Assembly: GCA_024180945.1 (NCBI GenBank)
Contig: JAKSGN010000037.1
Location: 1,307,501 to 1,371,500, forward strand
Direction: 5' to 3'
Source: Macrophomina tecta
Lineage: Eukaryota > Ascomycota > Dothideomycetes > Botryosphaeriales > Botryosphaeriaceae
Length of the DNA: 64,000 nucleotides
Numbering within the stretch: the first letter of the stretch is position 1; every line of letters begins with the position of its first letter. The translations under genes were made by a program, and so were the position numbers. The notes below the pieces were generated by a model, which did not search any database, was not told the DNA's origin, and was given only the letters and a program-made list of their open reading frames with translations. Below, piece by piece: positions 20,201 to 31,665 of the stretch.

Positions 20201-23175
20201 TCTCGAAGCCGCAGGTCTGTCGCTGTCGGCGGCTCAGCAACCTTGGCCTTCTCAATGGACTGCTTCAACAAAGCCGCCTTCGCCACCATCTGCCATGGGG
20301 GGACATCGTCTTTTGTGGCGTAGTTGGTGATGTAGTAGATCAGAGACAACGATTTCGAGACGGTCGGGATCCAAGAGATGTCTTGATTCGAACGGACACA
20401 GCTAGCGATGGCCGGGTTCCACGGGTTGATCCAGCCATGATTTCGAGCGAGGTGAATCAGTCCCAGCTCATCCACCCTGGATGTAGGAACCAGATCGCGG
20501 GGCATGCCGAATCGACAGGCATTCTTACCCGAGCCCGTTTGTCGATATTTGAAGCAGGTCGAGAGATGATGCCTTGAATGGACTTGCTTTCGGCGTGCCA
20601 CGGAATTGCTGTCATGGGATAATCTGAGGTGGAAGCCGCCATCTGATTCCTGCTCCTTCGCCGAAGGTGGCATGTTGGGAAGGCTCACCTCAGGGTCCTG
20701 TGGGCTGCTCTCATCTATCCCCTGCATGATGATCGATTCCAGGTAGCGGACCATCCGAGCGGCAAACCGATCGTCATTGAGGAGTCGGTTCCGCAAAGTA
20801 GTGAAGCCAAGGTTGCCTCTAGCCCATGCCAGTGCGTGCAGGTGCAGCATGCCTCGGCCGTTGGTCTCAACGACGGCAAAATGATTGGAGAGATCGCCAA
20901 GGATGCCAATGCGGCCGGTATTAGTGGCGAGAAGGCCGTCCAGGACGGCTTTGCAGATGTGATGGAAGAACTGCGCAACTGCCACCGGGTTGGAGGTGGC
21001 CGCCGCCTCACGGATGGCAGCATTTGCAGCCGCGAAGATGTCCCCGGAGTACTCTACACCAGCCAAGATCAGAACCAGGGGATTTCGCAAGTCCGAGGGG
21101 TTGATGGTCAACCAAAATGCAGGCATCCCATACCGTGCGATTAGCCCTCGAATCTCGGAGCGCATCCGCAGCTTCTGGGCGAAGGATCCGGGGACCTGCA
21201 TCCCGATGGTCTCGATATTCCGCAGAAGTCGACGAATGGCGGGTTCCTGGATTTGTTGGCCGGCCGCAACGGCCTTGGCTGCATTTTGCAGCTGGTCGAC
21301 CGTCAGGGAGGCGATGTCATCCACCGCAGACCTCCAATGCTGACGTTTGATGAGGAAAGTATTCCCAAGTGATGACTTTCGGAGCTGCAACACATCATAT
21401 ATCAGGTACATGAAGGCCCTGTGTCGCGCGAACCTGCAACTGTCAGAAGAGCCGAGCAATGTTCAGAAGCAGCGTACCTTCTGCTGTGGTGGCTCAAAGC
21501 CCACTCGGCAAAGGCCTCCAGCGATACCGGAGCTGTACGCTGGTCTAGATGGCCCCCAATCCCCATCGGAAACAGGGTTGGGAAGGCGGCGGTGAAATAA
21601 CAGGGATCGGTCCAGTGGTCTACCAGTGTCGTCTGCCCGCGGATTGTGTAAGAGATTGCCGGTACCCTTCGACCATCGAGCGGGGGCATATCTGCTAGAT
21701 TGTTTCTAGCCGAGCGGCGGTCTCTCGGAGGAGCGGATCGATTTGTGACGACGCTGAGCAAGGTGTCCAGCATGCGCATATTAGGGTCTTGACGTTCTCC
21801 ATTGATGTCCGTAGAGACAGATCCGGTCATCAGAGGTCCGCCGTCACCGGAGTCAAAGGCTCCATCTTGTGCTGCCTGGAGATCATTCTCGTAGTTGCCC
21901 GTCTGCAGCCTCACCGTGTACCCCTCACGTTCATGGTGGTCTGGCTCGTCGAGACAGATGACGTTGTCCCGCAGCTCTGGTGGGATGAAGTCATCGCTCC
22001 AGCCATCTATCATTGGATGGTTAACGGTTAGGTGACGGTACAGGTGGTTATGCCGAACGAGGTATTGTAAAGCAGCTAGAACCTTCGCCTTCCGCACAAG
22101 CAAGAACGGATTCAGGTCGGCGTCTGCCGGAGGTCGCCTCCCTAGCCAGAACACCTTGATCAGGTGATGCAGTCTCAATTCCGGGCTCGGCAGGATGTGG
22201 AGCAGTGGTCCCGGGTCCTGTGGGATGACGATGAAATGACCTCGAAGCGCGTGGTAGCTGACTGGAGATGAGCGGCCGCCGGGTCGCAATTTCAGGATGA
22301 TTCCAAGAGGATGGCATTTTGCAAGGAGGCATTCTTCGGTCAATGTGAGATCTTCCAGAGCGGACGGATAGTGCTGGCACAGGGTGACATTGACAAGATT
22401 CTTGGCCGAGAACTTGGGGATGGTCTGCCGACTAAGCGCTACATGACACGACGAGCAAAGATCCCAGGCGCTCTCGTGTCGGCCGCAGTGATCGAGGGCA
22501 CCTTCTAACGGCTGCAGTATAGGATCGTCATCCCCAGCTTGGTAGATATCTGTAATTGGGACGATTTTGCCGCAGGAACAACACACGCCTCTCTGAGCAG
22601 CAGCGGAAATCTCGTCCTCATACCTAGCCATTAATGCGCGTATATGCGAAAAGGAGATCTCGGGGGGGAATGCATCTGAAGCGACGGCCCGTGTCTCGAG
22701 CTCAGCAGACAGAAAGCCCAGGGCTTGACCCAAACCCTCCCGTGCTCTGTCGGGGTCTGTCGTCCGTTGCCTCTTTGCCTTCGGAGATATAGGTGGAAGA
22801 TTACGCTTTTTCCCCCCCCCCCCGTATTTGGCATTGGGCCGATAACGGTGGTAGATGCTGATGACGGCCTGAGCGGACGTAAACCTTCACCTCGAACATG
22901 GCTGGCTGAGGTGCAAAAATCGAGGATGCTGGCCTCAGACAACGTAAGAGTCCATCTTGGGGAGGTAATACGGAAGCAGGAGCTACCTGTTGACCGCAGC
23001 CATGATCTGGGCATGGTGTAGAAGGTTGAAAAGACGTTAGATGGCGACCGTGACTCGAGCGCGCCCGTGACGAACGATAGGCCTGAACGCCCCGACGTCG
23101 GCAGCTATCGCAAGTCTTATACTGAATTGGATCCCATGGTTTTAGGCACCTAGAGCAGAATGAAGGCATATTCAC
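17282..23175 (-). mobile_element. Helitron, autonomous type but damaged
   Basis: The segment is filled by one Rep/helicase coding unit on minus. Neither the 5' TC end nor the 3' hairpin with CTRR could be fixed by eye, so the limits given are those of the coding unit. The flanks run into the MYND gene on the left and AT-rich sequence on the right. Confidence 0.75.
17282..23175 (-). pseudogene. Helitron RepHel protein
   Basis: The N-terminus (from about 23175) has paired cysteines (CSRCLKPWDPIQYKTCDSC). The frame shifts at a run of twelve C on plus (22812-22823) and continues to a 44-nt intron (21477-21434) that joins HHSRR to FARHRAFMYL. The Rep part has the HLHALAW two-histidine motif and YYITNYATKDD with the catalytic tyrosine region. 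The PIF1-type helicase shows Walker A GGEGGVGKSQVIKG, Walker B IMIIDEASMVDL and, near the C-terminus, STYVQLSRLRSSKG. A second frame break near 17810 separates the last helicase motif. The protein would be about 1,900 residues and would cut, unwind and roll-circle-copy the element. Two frame breaks suggest it is inactive unless they are assembly errors. Confidence 0.85.
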
Positions 23176-23940
23176 TTAGTAAGGGGACTATCGCTCTGGA
23201 TCACAAGATATGTAGGGGGGCAACGTGGAAGAAGATATGCGGAAAGATCAGACGCATAATATGGAGAAGATGATTAATAAGGATATGATGAAGCATTTAG
23301 AATTTTGTGATTTGTGAAACGAGTTGTGTTTGACATACCAACTCAGATTTTGTGGCGACTGAACAGAACCCCCACTTCTCTTTCTGGTTTCTCCCTAATG
23401 GGTGACTAGGCAAAATCTGTGTACTCGATAAGTCAAAGAGTGAAGGCGAAAGGTGAGGCGACCCAATGAAGCGAAAAAAGAAAAAGAAAAAAAAAAAAAC
23501 GAACACAAAAGGTGTTGGCGGACTTTTTCCAACACACGAGCGGATGCAGCTGCCGGCGACAAGAGTTAGATCACGATACTGTGGAATCGAGGAACCAATA
23601 AGCAGGCAGAACTGCAGCGAATCAGAGGAAGGCTTGGCGAGGAGTTTGGCAGTGGGCGGCCAGCGATGGGCAGGGGGGTCGCGCGCGGTAGTAACCCCTT
23701 CCACTCATTCTTCGTTTCAGGGCAAAAGGGAGGAAGAACCTTTCGTTCCGAAAAGGCACAAAAAAAAAAAAAGGCAAAGGCATTTCCCCGCATTTTGACC
23801 ATCCCTGCATCTTGACCACTCATCAAAAATCAAATGCCTGATTTTTAAAAAAAGGTCTTACTCCACAACACATCAATCAATTTATACAAAAGGTTTGCAG
23901 CCTTATAGAATAGAACCTTGAGAAGTTATCCATTAAATTT
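23176..23940. other. AT-rich flank of the Helitron, no gene
   Basis: Contains A-rich runs (23485-23500 and 23760-23772) and no coding sequence I can support. The Helitron 5' terminus probably lies in its left part. Confidence 0.35.
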
Positions 23941-24264
23941 TTAGTCCAAAAATCGCAGTGGAGGAGCAATTTTGCGCCCGGTCCTCGAAACTCTCAAAAC
24001 CTGCCCACCCTGATTTGACCCACTGCGACCTGATCCACAAGTCTCTGCAGACGAATTTGCTTCCGTAAGCCGGTTCTTTGAAGCCTCTTTCTGCTTCTCA
24101 GTTGCTTTTTCAGGCGCCTTCGCCTGTTCCTGGATTGCGATTTTGCGTTTTTTCACACCTGGTTTTCTTAGATCTTCTCCGCCCCGCTTTCTCCGACCCT
24201 CTCGCTCAGTAGCTAATTGAGCCTTCTTTTCCAGCGGAATTTGTCTCAAAAGAAGTTGTTGGAT
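23941..24264 (-). pseudogene. basic C-terminal remnant of a possible transposase
   Basis: A minus-strand frame cut by the pogo-1 insertion. It is very Lys/Arg/Glu-rich (QLATEREGRRKRGGEDLRKP) and ends IAPPLRFLD. Its composition resembles C-termini of fungal DDE transposases, but no catalytic motif is visible. It is the sequence into which pogo-1 inserted. Confidence 0.3.
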
Positions 24265-24266
24265 AA

Positions 24267-26000
24267 CGTGGTTCACCAGCGAGCGGTCACCCCAAGCGAG
24301 TGGTCACCCCAACCAACCTCAGACAACTTTACACACGAATAGCACAACACCACAACAAGTTATAATAGTGCATTAAATGCAATACCTTACTTAGTATCTG
24401 ATACTTCCTTTTGACAGGTACGAGAGTTATGCCCAGTCTTGCCACAGCGCCCACAGCGGCGTTGTTGCGTCGCGCCGCTCTCTACGCGCAGCCTCTTCGC
24501 AGGCTTCTCACCCTTCTCCTGCCTACCAGCACCCTCTGCAGCAATTAATTCAGTGCCCTCATCCTTTGTTAGGATCCCCTGATTCTGAATATACTTGCGC
24601 TTCCGTGATTTCCGCTTGCTTGCCGCCTCATTTGCCTTCCGAAGACTCGCAATCTCATCGCGCATTAGCACCATCGAATGCACCATCATCTCAGCGCCCT
24701 TCGTGAGCCGATCGAGCGAATCAATGATGGGAGAGGGCGAGGGACCTTGATGCCTCTGGATCCGATCGCGAATGAACGTTGATTGGGACCCAAACTCAAA
24801 AGCGTTTCTTGGTGTTTTAGATTCCCATGGGCTGTCCTCTGGTGCGGGTGGTGACGGCGTGCGAAGCTGCACATCAAGCTTGGATAACACCGCCTCCGGG
24901 TCGAATGGGACTAACCCAGCGCCTCGGAAGCTTGAGCAGATGCTATTCTTTGTAAAAACTTTCTCAAAAGCCGCCTTAAATGCAGCGAGGAACTCCAGCT
25001 TGATGATGTGATTGATGCGGTTGCGCGCCAAGCCACAGATCTGGTCCCCATGCGCGCTTCAACGGCGAGAAGCAGCCCACATCAAGCGGCTGCAGCAGGT
25101 GCGACGAGTGCGCAGGCATGCACAGAGTAATAATATTACTCTCCTTGCAGATTTCCTGGAAATCGAGCGAGTTGTGGCTGCTGTGGCCGTCGATAATTAG
25201 CAGCCGATGCGTGCCCACGGTACGCGTCTTTGTGTGCGCGTCGAAGTGCTTCAACCACGCGACTCCAAGCTCATCTGTTGTCCAGCCGTTCTCGCTGACC
25301 CCAATAATCCAGTCGCCAGGTATGGCGTTGTCCTCGTACCAGCTGGAGATGTGGCTCTTGCCAGCGAAGATGATGAAGGGTGGAATCGCCCACCCAGCAG
25401 CGTTAATCCCCTGGATCACCGTGGTCCACTCGCGATTGCCTGGCTGGACAACCTTCCGCTTGCCACGCCTCTCTGAACCTGTAACAACAAGCTGCGACAA
25501 GAGAACGCCCATCAAAAAGCCAGTTTCGTCAAAGTTTTAGGTGTCCTCGTCCTGAATGCCGTACTTTGCCTTTATGGGCTGCTCAAGCTTGAACCAGTCG
25601 CCAATTACTCGCGGGTCTTTTTTCACCACGCTCCTGAAGCAGTTTATTGGCCATATCTCGCACGGCACCCTTCGTGGGCGGAAACCTTCTCGAGTCTAGG
25701 TCATGTATGTGTTGGACAATTGCTAGTTCTTCGTACTCAGTGGGCTTCTTTGAATTAGGCTCACAATCGCGTCGTGCAGCAGTCCCATCGCGTCGTCGGC
25801 GCAATGTAGTTCGGGAGACGTCGTATGCGGTTGCAGCGCGGTTTTCGCTTTGAATTTGGTTGCAATTAATAGCTTGAATAGCAAGAAGAATGCTGCCTTC
25901 GTTGTAAGTTAATTGCACGTTGTGTTGTTGTTGCATCGCGAAAAAGGTAGGACGCGTCGTCTGAAGTTGGTTGGGGTGACCGCTCGCTTGTGAACCACGT
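24267..26000 (-). mobile_element. pogo-1, pogo/Fot-type DNA transposon with TA duplication
   Basis: Termini ACGTGGTTCACCAGCGAGCG at 24267 and its near-complement ending at 26000, flanked on both sides by TA (24265-24266 and 26001-26002), the Tc1/mariner-pogo target. The left end holds two copies of an AAGCGAG(C/T)GGTCACCCC-type unit, the right end one. The element is 1,734 bp and carries a decayed transposase on minus. The same TIR design is seen in pogo-2. Confidence 0.85.
24387..25936 (-). pseudogene. pogo-1 transposase, internally deleted
   Basis: N-terminus from 25936: Psq-like helix-turn-helix (TAYDVSRTTLRRRRDG, DMANKLLQERGE). The CENP-B-type second DNA-binding part is missing: near 25620 the sequence jumps to DPRVIGDWFKLEQPIKAKYG. 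The first catalytic block reads NFDETGFLMG preceded by a stop (TAA where relatives have Tyr). The others are LLIIDGHSSHNS and HLLQPLDVGCFSPLKRAWG. After a frameshift near 25015 the C-terminus ends in a zinc knuckle, CGRCGKTGHNSRTC. Deletion, frameshift and stop make it inactive. It is homologous throughout to the pogo-2 protein. Confidence 0.85.
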
Positions 26001-26089
26001 TATAGATCGATTAAGAGTAGCTATTTAGGCTTCTATCGAGTTTTCTAAGTAGAATCCGCTTATTTAGCGGAAGTAATCTTATGTACTAA

Positions 26090-26390
26090 TGACTTGCTTG
26101 CTCGATAAGCCGCATAAGCCGAACTCTGAATGCACTGTAAAGAATATGTGAAACAAGATGACGGGTGCTTCTCCCGTAGACGAAAGAGAAAAATTGTAGA
26201 TTTCGCCCGCCTCTCTAAGAGCAGGTGAGTAAGTGTGTTTATATACATGATAGTAAGATATAACCGAGGGAATGTAGTTACTGTGGGAAGAGCGGTTTTC
26301 CGAGGCTAATGACAATGTATCGAGGAAAGCAGAAACATAGTGCCTAAGGAAAGAACTAACGTAAGTCAATTTGTTTCCGTCTTACAGAAT
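26090..26390. repeat. LTR-like dispersed repeat, copy 1
   Basis: Contains GTTTATATACATGA, then ATAACCGAGGGAA, then CCTAAGGAAAG. The same ordered motifs occur at 59440-59580, and subsets at about 38600-38640, 39380-39420 and 29400-29440. No coding sequence is present. It is probably a decayed LTR, but ends and duplication were not found. Confidence 0.45.
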
Positions 26391-26558
26391 AGGTCTTAGG
26401 GCTTTGATGTGGCCGTAGAAAGGTACTGCGCCGGGTGGTTCGGGGATGTGAGGTTAGGTTAGGAATGCCTTGCAAAGGCGAACAAGACGGACATTGCTCT
26501 CTACAAATCTGGATATAACGCAATTACGGTCCTCGCGACCATCTATTCTGGAACTCCC

Positions 26559-28069
26559 TCACACATCAACCCCCTTTGAGCAGTCCTTCTTAATCCTAGC
26601 GGCCTCACCGCCGTACCTCGAGGTCGTCATCGTGTAAAACGTGTTGCCGGCGATCAGCGCGAGTAGCGAGTCCACGAACCGCCAGTGCTCGGCCGTCAGC
26701 TCAGCCTCCCTCTTCAGGCGCTCCAGCTCCTCGAGGATCTCGCTCTCGTTCAGCAGTTGTAGGGCGAAGGCGGCGGCCTTTGCGTCGTCGACTCTCAGGC
26801 CGCAGGACTCGCGCATCACTTGGACGAGGTTGATGAGCACGACGGTGCGGCCGGCCTCGAAGGCGGCGCGCTCCTTGTCGAAGGAGCCGAGGTCGTTGAC
26901 GATGGAAACGTGGTCGCCGGCCAGGCGGATGATGCGCTGGATAAGATGGTCGTCGAGGGCGACGGGGCTGGCGATGCTGAACTTGCACGCCGCCACCAGC
27001 CACCCGTTGGCCGCGTCCATCCAGCGGTAGTCGAGGTACTCGCGGGGCGTCCTGAAGGCTGCCGAGGGTTGGGAGTGCATGACCCATTCGAGCATGGCCT
27101 CGATGAAGCACCGGCCGCCGTCGGTTCCCATGCGCGCGTCGAGCGCGTGGCATCGGCGCACGATCTCGTCGATGCGCGCTTGCAGCGGCGTGCCCATCGT
27201 CGCGGCGGCGGTTTTCTGGCCACGCAAGCGCGCGACGAAGTCGTCTTGGACGTTTTTGAGCTAAGGGTGATACTTTTGCGTTAGCCATGCACGCGGGCAT
27301 TATTCAGCGGTGATACTAAGGGTTAGAGGCGGGGATCGTGTTGGGTGGAGGTGTGACGTGTGACCACGGCTGTATGGAGGGGCTGGCTTACCGATTCGCC
27401 TGGAGCTTCTTCCCACGAATCTGCGGCGATTGGAAATCAATACACGGCTTCCGATGAACAATTGATTGCAGCATTTAATTGTAGAATTCCAAAAGTTTTC
27501 TTCTTTTGCCTGTTTTTGTACGGAAATTTCGCCATTGAGGCTAATTTGAGACGTAAAGAGAGGGGAAGGAATGTACCATCAAAACTCACTACAAACAAGA
27601 TGCCAACGGCTATTAGCTGAATGCGCTCCTCGTCCGCCTGCGGGAATAGATTAATGGCGAAGGTGACGAAGCGCTCGCCCTGGGGCTTCTTCAGCTCCCG
27701 CTGGCCGATGCTGGCCAAGGTTCCGCCGCGGGTGAGGTTGGCGCTGTTGTAGCTCTGGTCCGCGGCGAGCAGCTCGCACAGCTCCGCCGCGTACTTGAGC
27801 GCCGGGCGCCAGAAGCGGTTGTGGCGCGCGCACGTCAGACCCGTGTGATAGGGCAGGCCCGCGGCTTTGGGGTAGATGGGAAAGGAGTTGCGGAAGGAGG
27901 GGTCGACGGCGTCACGGTTGGCGTCAATGGGCAGCTCGAAAGACCAGTCCTGCGCGACGATGAAGGACGGCAGCCGCGGTATATAATTCCACAAGAATAC
28001 GACTGGAATCACCTCCGCAACGTTCTCGGGCGCCGCGATCTTGTCGAGTTGCAGGGTTTGGCTGTCCAT
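26559..28069 (-). CDS. class I terpene synthase
   Basis: Three exons, 28069-27577, 27420-27392 and 27260-26559, give 407 residues. The Asp-rich metal-binding motif is built across the first intron: ...VVSFD|DSWEE, that is DDSWE at about residues 164-168. The second metal motif is NDLGSFDKE at 296-304, fitting NDxxSxxxE, and the C-terminus has the conserved TTSRYGGEAAR with the RY pair. These are the diphosphate-ionising features of fungal sesquiterpene-type cyclases, and the length is usual. The product cannot be read from sequence; farnesyl diphosphate is the likely substrate. The tiny 29-nt second exon carries half the first motif and would be missed by simple ORF scans. The gene faces away from the HAD/class II cyclase at 29966, sharing about 1.9 kb of upstream DNA. 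No lesion is seen. Confidence 0.88.
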
Positions 28070-29965
28070 TTTGAAGACTGAGAAACGACGGACAGTGTAT
28101 TTAGATGATAATTGGAACGGTGCGGCGCGGCAGTTGTCGGGCGAACCTGCTGAGAGAAGGGAAGACGTGAATGAAAGACGTTTCGAATGAGTTAATGGCG
28201 CTTGGGCTGCTGCATTTGTGGGGCACAGCAAGATATGTCAGGCATGAGGGTTGTCTTGAATCAGTGTGCATTGGTGCTGTATACCTTGCGTCCGATGCGC
28301 GCTGTCGTGGTCGTCGTGGTCGTCCGGGTCGTCCGCCGTGTCCATGCGCCATCAGGGAATAATGAGGTCAAGATCCGAGCCACTGCCCGTCGCCACCCGC
28401 TGAACGGAGTGCGCTTCCGTTACCTTGTCATCAGTCGACCGGAGACGCTGACCGCTGACTCCTGGATAGGCGCGCGGCTTGCTTTCCCCGGCAATTAGGT
28501 AGCTCAGGCCTCCATGTGCCCATCTTCTGTCCTATTAACCGGCTCACAACCGCAAGAAGCACGTCATTTAAGACTTCGCGCAGTAGACCAGTCGCAACGA
28601 TAGCGCGCCAATAAGGTATGCTAACTGCTGCTCAAGCTCTGGGGATAAGGAGCTTTCTTCAACGTCGGTTACGGTGACTCTCGCGTGAGCAGTATGTGCC
28701 GAACGGCTGGTGTCCACGACCTGATAGACTCACCTCTTCGGGGAGTTTTGATGAACAGAATAGTCTGTCACAGCGGCACATCGACTTGCATGGCCCTCGG
28801 TGTAGATGAATACGAAATTCAGAAGACTGGAACGCTAAGATTAAAGGCGGTTTGTGGACCTATCTCGTCAGTTAACCACTTATATCCCGCGCGTACATGA
28901 GAGGCCATTTTGAACGGAAAGGGTAAAAGAGGACTGCCGAAGCCGTATTCGAGGATAATTTTTGTCAAATCAACCGCCTTTCCATCAAGCTGGTGTTACG
29001 ACTGGCCAAAGGTGTTGGGTTTCAATTGGTGCCGTAATGCATTGCGCCAATCCTTCGCCAGTGGACTGGCAAAAGGTACTACAATGATCAGCCTGAGGGC
29101 TGATCTTGACCCAACGACTCTATTAAAGGTTGTGTGCACCGTAACAGCTGGGGCCACCGAAGCCTGGCGGGTAGTTCAGCCACTCGGACGGCCAACTAAG
29201 GGTGGAGCCAGCTACGCTAAGTGGGAACTTGCAGCTCTAATGTTCATGGCCCGGAGGGCTCGATTGGAGGGCAAATTCTTACCACCTGCGCAGCCCAGCT
29301 AAGAGGAAAACGTACGCAGCATGGGAATCCTGTCGAACTTTGTGAGGTCGGCACTAGTAAGAAGAATTGGTGAATTTCCGCCTAGTCTTGAAAGAGAGCT
29401 ATCTAATACTTGCTTAAATACATGGAACTGTGAATACCGATCCTTATTGCCGAAAGAATGTTCGAGCAATTACTTGCGTAATCTTTGGTGGCCGTGTCTT
29501 AAGTTGTTGTGAAGAGGGCGGCAAATCTCATGTTGTGCGCCTTTGCGCCTTGATGCTTTATTGCCTGACAAATCATTTTGGGGCCACTTACGGCATGTGG
29601 CAACTAAGATGCACGTTTGAATCAGAGGCCACTGCCTGTCCAGTCTGACGGGTAGGAAAACGCTCCGAGGCCCTGGCTCAGTAATGTCGTACGTCTGTTC
29701 GGGGGGGACCTGCCGCCGAGGAGCTGGCGCCATTGCCCCAAGACCCAACAAATACCACTGGCTCGTTAAGCCCGGGTCAATGACTTCCCTGCTCTTCCGG
29801 CATGCGTGAATATAAATCGCCAATTTGGCAAGACATCGTGAGGCTTCAGACCGAGGTCTGGCATATTTAACATCTCTGGAATAACCCCGGATGTCTTATT
29901 AGTTCCTTGTTTCCCGCTGTTCCTCAAGTTTGTCTGCAACTTTCATCCCAAACTATCCCGTCAAC
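28070..29965. promoter_or_regulatory. shared upstream region of the divergent terpene genes
   Basis: The 1.9 kb between two diverging terpene genes must hold both promoters. No well-defined gene is visible; the open frame at 28910-29302 has no recognisable domain. A repeat at 29393-29560 lies within it and may separate the two promoters. Confidence 0.4.
29393..29560. repeat. LTR-like dispersed repeat, copy 2
   Basis: From GAGAGCTATCTA through CTTGCTTAAATACATG, GTGAATACCGATCCTTA and CCGAAAGAATGTTCG to GGCAAATCTCATG it matches 39366-39514 with about one change in ten or fewer. The copies lie in unrelated settings, upstream of a cyclase gene and inside a LINE. Confidence 0.7.
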
Positions 29966-31665
29966 ATGACAGAGACTCCAGTGAAGACAATCATTTTCGA
30001 TATCGGCGATGTAATCTGCAGCTGGGTACCGCCAACAACACTGTCCATCAACCCAAAGCTCTTAAAGGAGTTCCGCAACTCACCCACCTGGTACGAATAT
30101 AACTGCGGCATGATCGGACAGGATGAGTGCTTCTCGCGACTGGCAACTCAGGGCGGCATCTCTGCCGCTGATGTCACCAGCGCTTTCCAGCTGGCAAGAG
30201 ACTCGCAAGCCCAGAACGACCACGTGGTAGCAGCCATCCAAGAGCTCAAAGCGGCCCATCGAGACCTGCGGGTCTTTGCCATGTCCAACATCTCTCAGCC
30301 GGACTGGGAAGTCCTGAGAAACAAGGCGTTTGATTGGGACATCTTCGACCGAGTCTTCACTTCGTGCGAGGCTGGCATGTGCAAGCCGGAGCTTCGGTTC
30401 TACCGCTACGTTCTCAAGGCTATTGAAACGGCACCAAACGAGGCAGTTTTTGTCGATGACGAGTCGGACAACATCATAGCTGCGCAATCCCTCGGCTTCC
30501 AGGAGGCCATAATTTTCGATGATGCTGCGAATGTGCGAAGGAAGCTCCTGAATGTCGTAGAGGACCCGGCGCGGAGAGGTAGGGAATGGCTTTGGAGGCA
30601 AGCTAAGGAGCTCCACTCGGAGACGGATACTGGAGTTGTGGTTCCGGACAATTTTGCACAGCTCCTCACATACGAGCTGATAGGAGACATGTGAACAACA
30701 ACCGGGATCCTTGCTCTGGCGCTTATGTGAGCTGACAACGCATTGGCAGGAATCTCCTGGAGCTTAAGTATTTCGACCGGACTTGGAATTATTTCATTGG
30801 CCAGTGGGCACGCTACCCGCATGCGGGGCATTGGAGACTGACTCTCAGTTAGGAAGCCCATTTGGGACGACGAAGGCATACCCTAACGATGTAGACACGA
30901 CGTCGTACGCGCTGAAGCTCCTGCCACTGGATAGTACAGTGGCGCATTCTGTCATGAACGAGATGGTGGGGCCTGAGCAGACGACGGCGGATGGAATCGT
31001 CAAGGTAGGGTGTATCAAGGCGCAAGGCAGAAGCGAGATGCTGAATTGCAGCATAGGTATATTTCGACAAGACGCGCGATCGGACGGACCCGACAGTGTG
31101 CATCAACGTGGTGCGACTGTACTACGCAAACGGACGCGGCAGCGAGCCAGGGCTTCAGCCAACGAAGGATTGGATCCAGGACATTCTCTTCTTCCGCGGA
31201 TATCTCCACGGAACTCGGTACTACCACCAGCCGGACGTGTATCTGTACTTCTTCGCGCGGTTGCTGGTGGAGAACCTCAACTCGGACATATTCCGGAACA
31301 CAGCCGCGCTGCTCCGCGAGCGGCTCCGCGAGCGCATAAACAGCCCCGCAGACGCCTTGGGGCTGGGAATGCGGGTGCTGGCGTGCCACTATATGGGGAT
31401 CCGTGATGAGCTTGACCTGAAGCAGCTACTGGCGATGCAGCAGGAGGACGGGTCGTTCGAGATCGGGTGGCTGTGCCAGTACGGCAAGAGTCAGGTGAAG
31501 CTGGGCAATCGGGCACTCACGACGGCGCTAGCGGTGTCAGCAGAGGAGGAGTTGACGAGAAGCGCGGGTCTGGGCCAGCGGGAGACGGCGGTGAAGAAAG
31601 GTCATGAGGTTAAGGCAGCGACCCAGCAGGATCATTCAGGGTTCTCAGCGCTCTCCATGGCCTAG
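29966..31665 (+). CDS. HAD-like / class II terpene cyclase fusion (drimane-type)
   Basis: Proposed exons 29966-30690, 30750-30803, 30857-31004 and 31057-31665 give 511 residues in one frame. The N-terminal half is a HAD fold: FDIGDV (Asp12), AMSNIS, the Lys motif MCKPE and FVDDESDN. The C-terminal half is a class II cyclase beta-type domain with WNYFIG, DVDTTS at about 271-276 (the DxDTT acid) and QQEDGSFEIGW. This is the architecture of fungal HAD-type sesquiterpene cyclases such as AstC, which protonates farnesyl diphosphate to drimanyl diphosphate. The second HAD aspartate (+2 from Asp12) is Gly14, hinting that the phosphatase step may be weak or lost. The 53-nt second intron has a weak acceptor (GGAAG); if it is not spliced, the frame breaks at a TAG near 30850. 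Start chosen at ATG 29966. Confidence 0.85.

Noticed and set aside
26701..27300. Long Arg/Pro/Ala-rich frames opposite and alongside the terpene synthase
   Set aside because: They are shadows of GC-rich coding exons of the synthase.
29120..29300. Possible pseudogene fragment (KGGASYAKWELAAL)
   Set aside because: Composition looks protein-like but no family could be named.
28910..29302. 130-codon frame between the terpene genes
   Set aside because: No domain, no splice support and no repeat; kept only as part of the intergenic entry.
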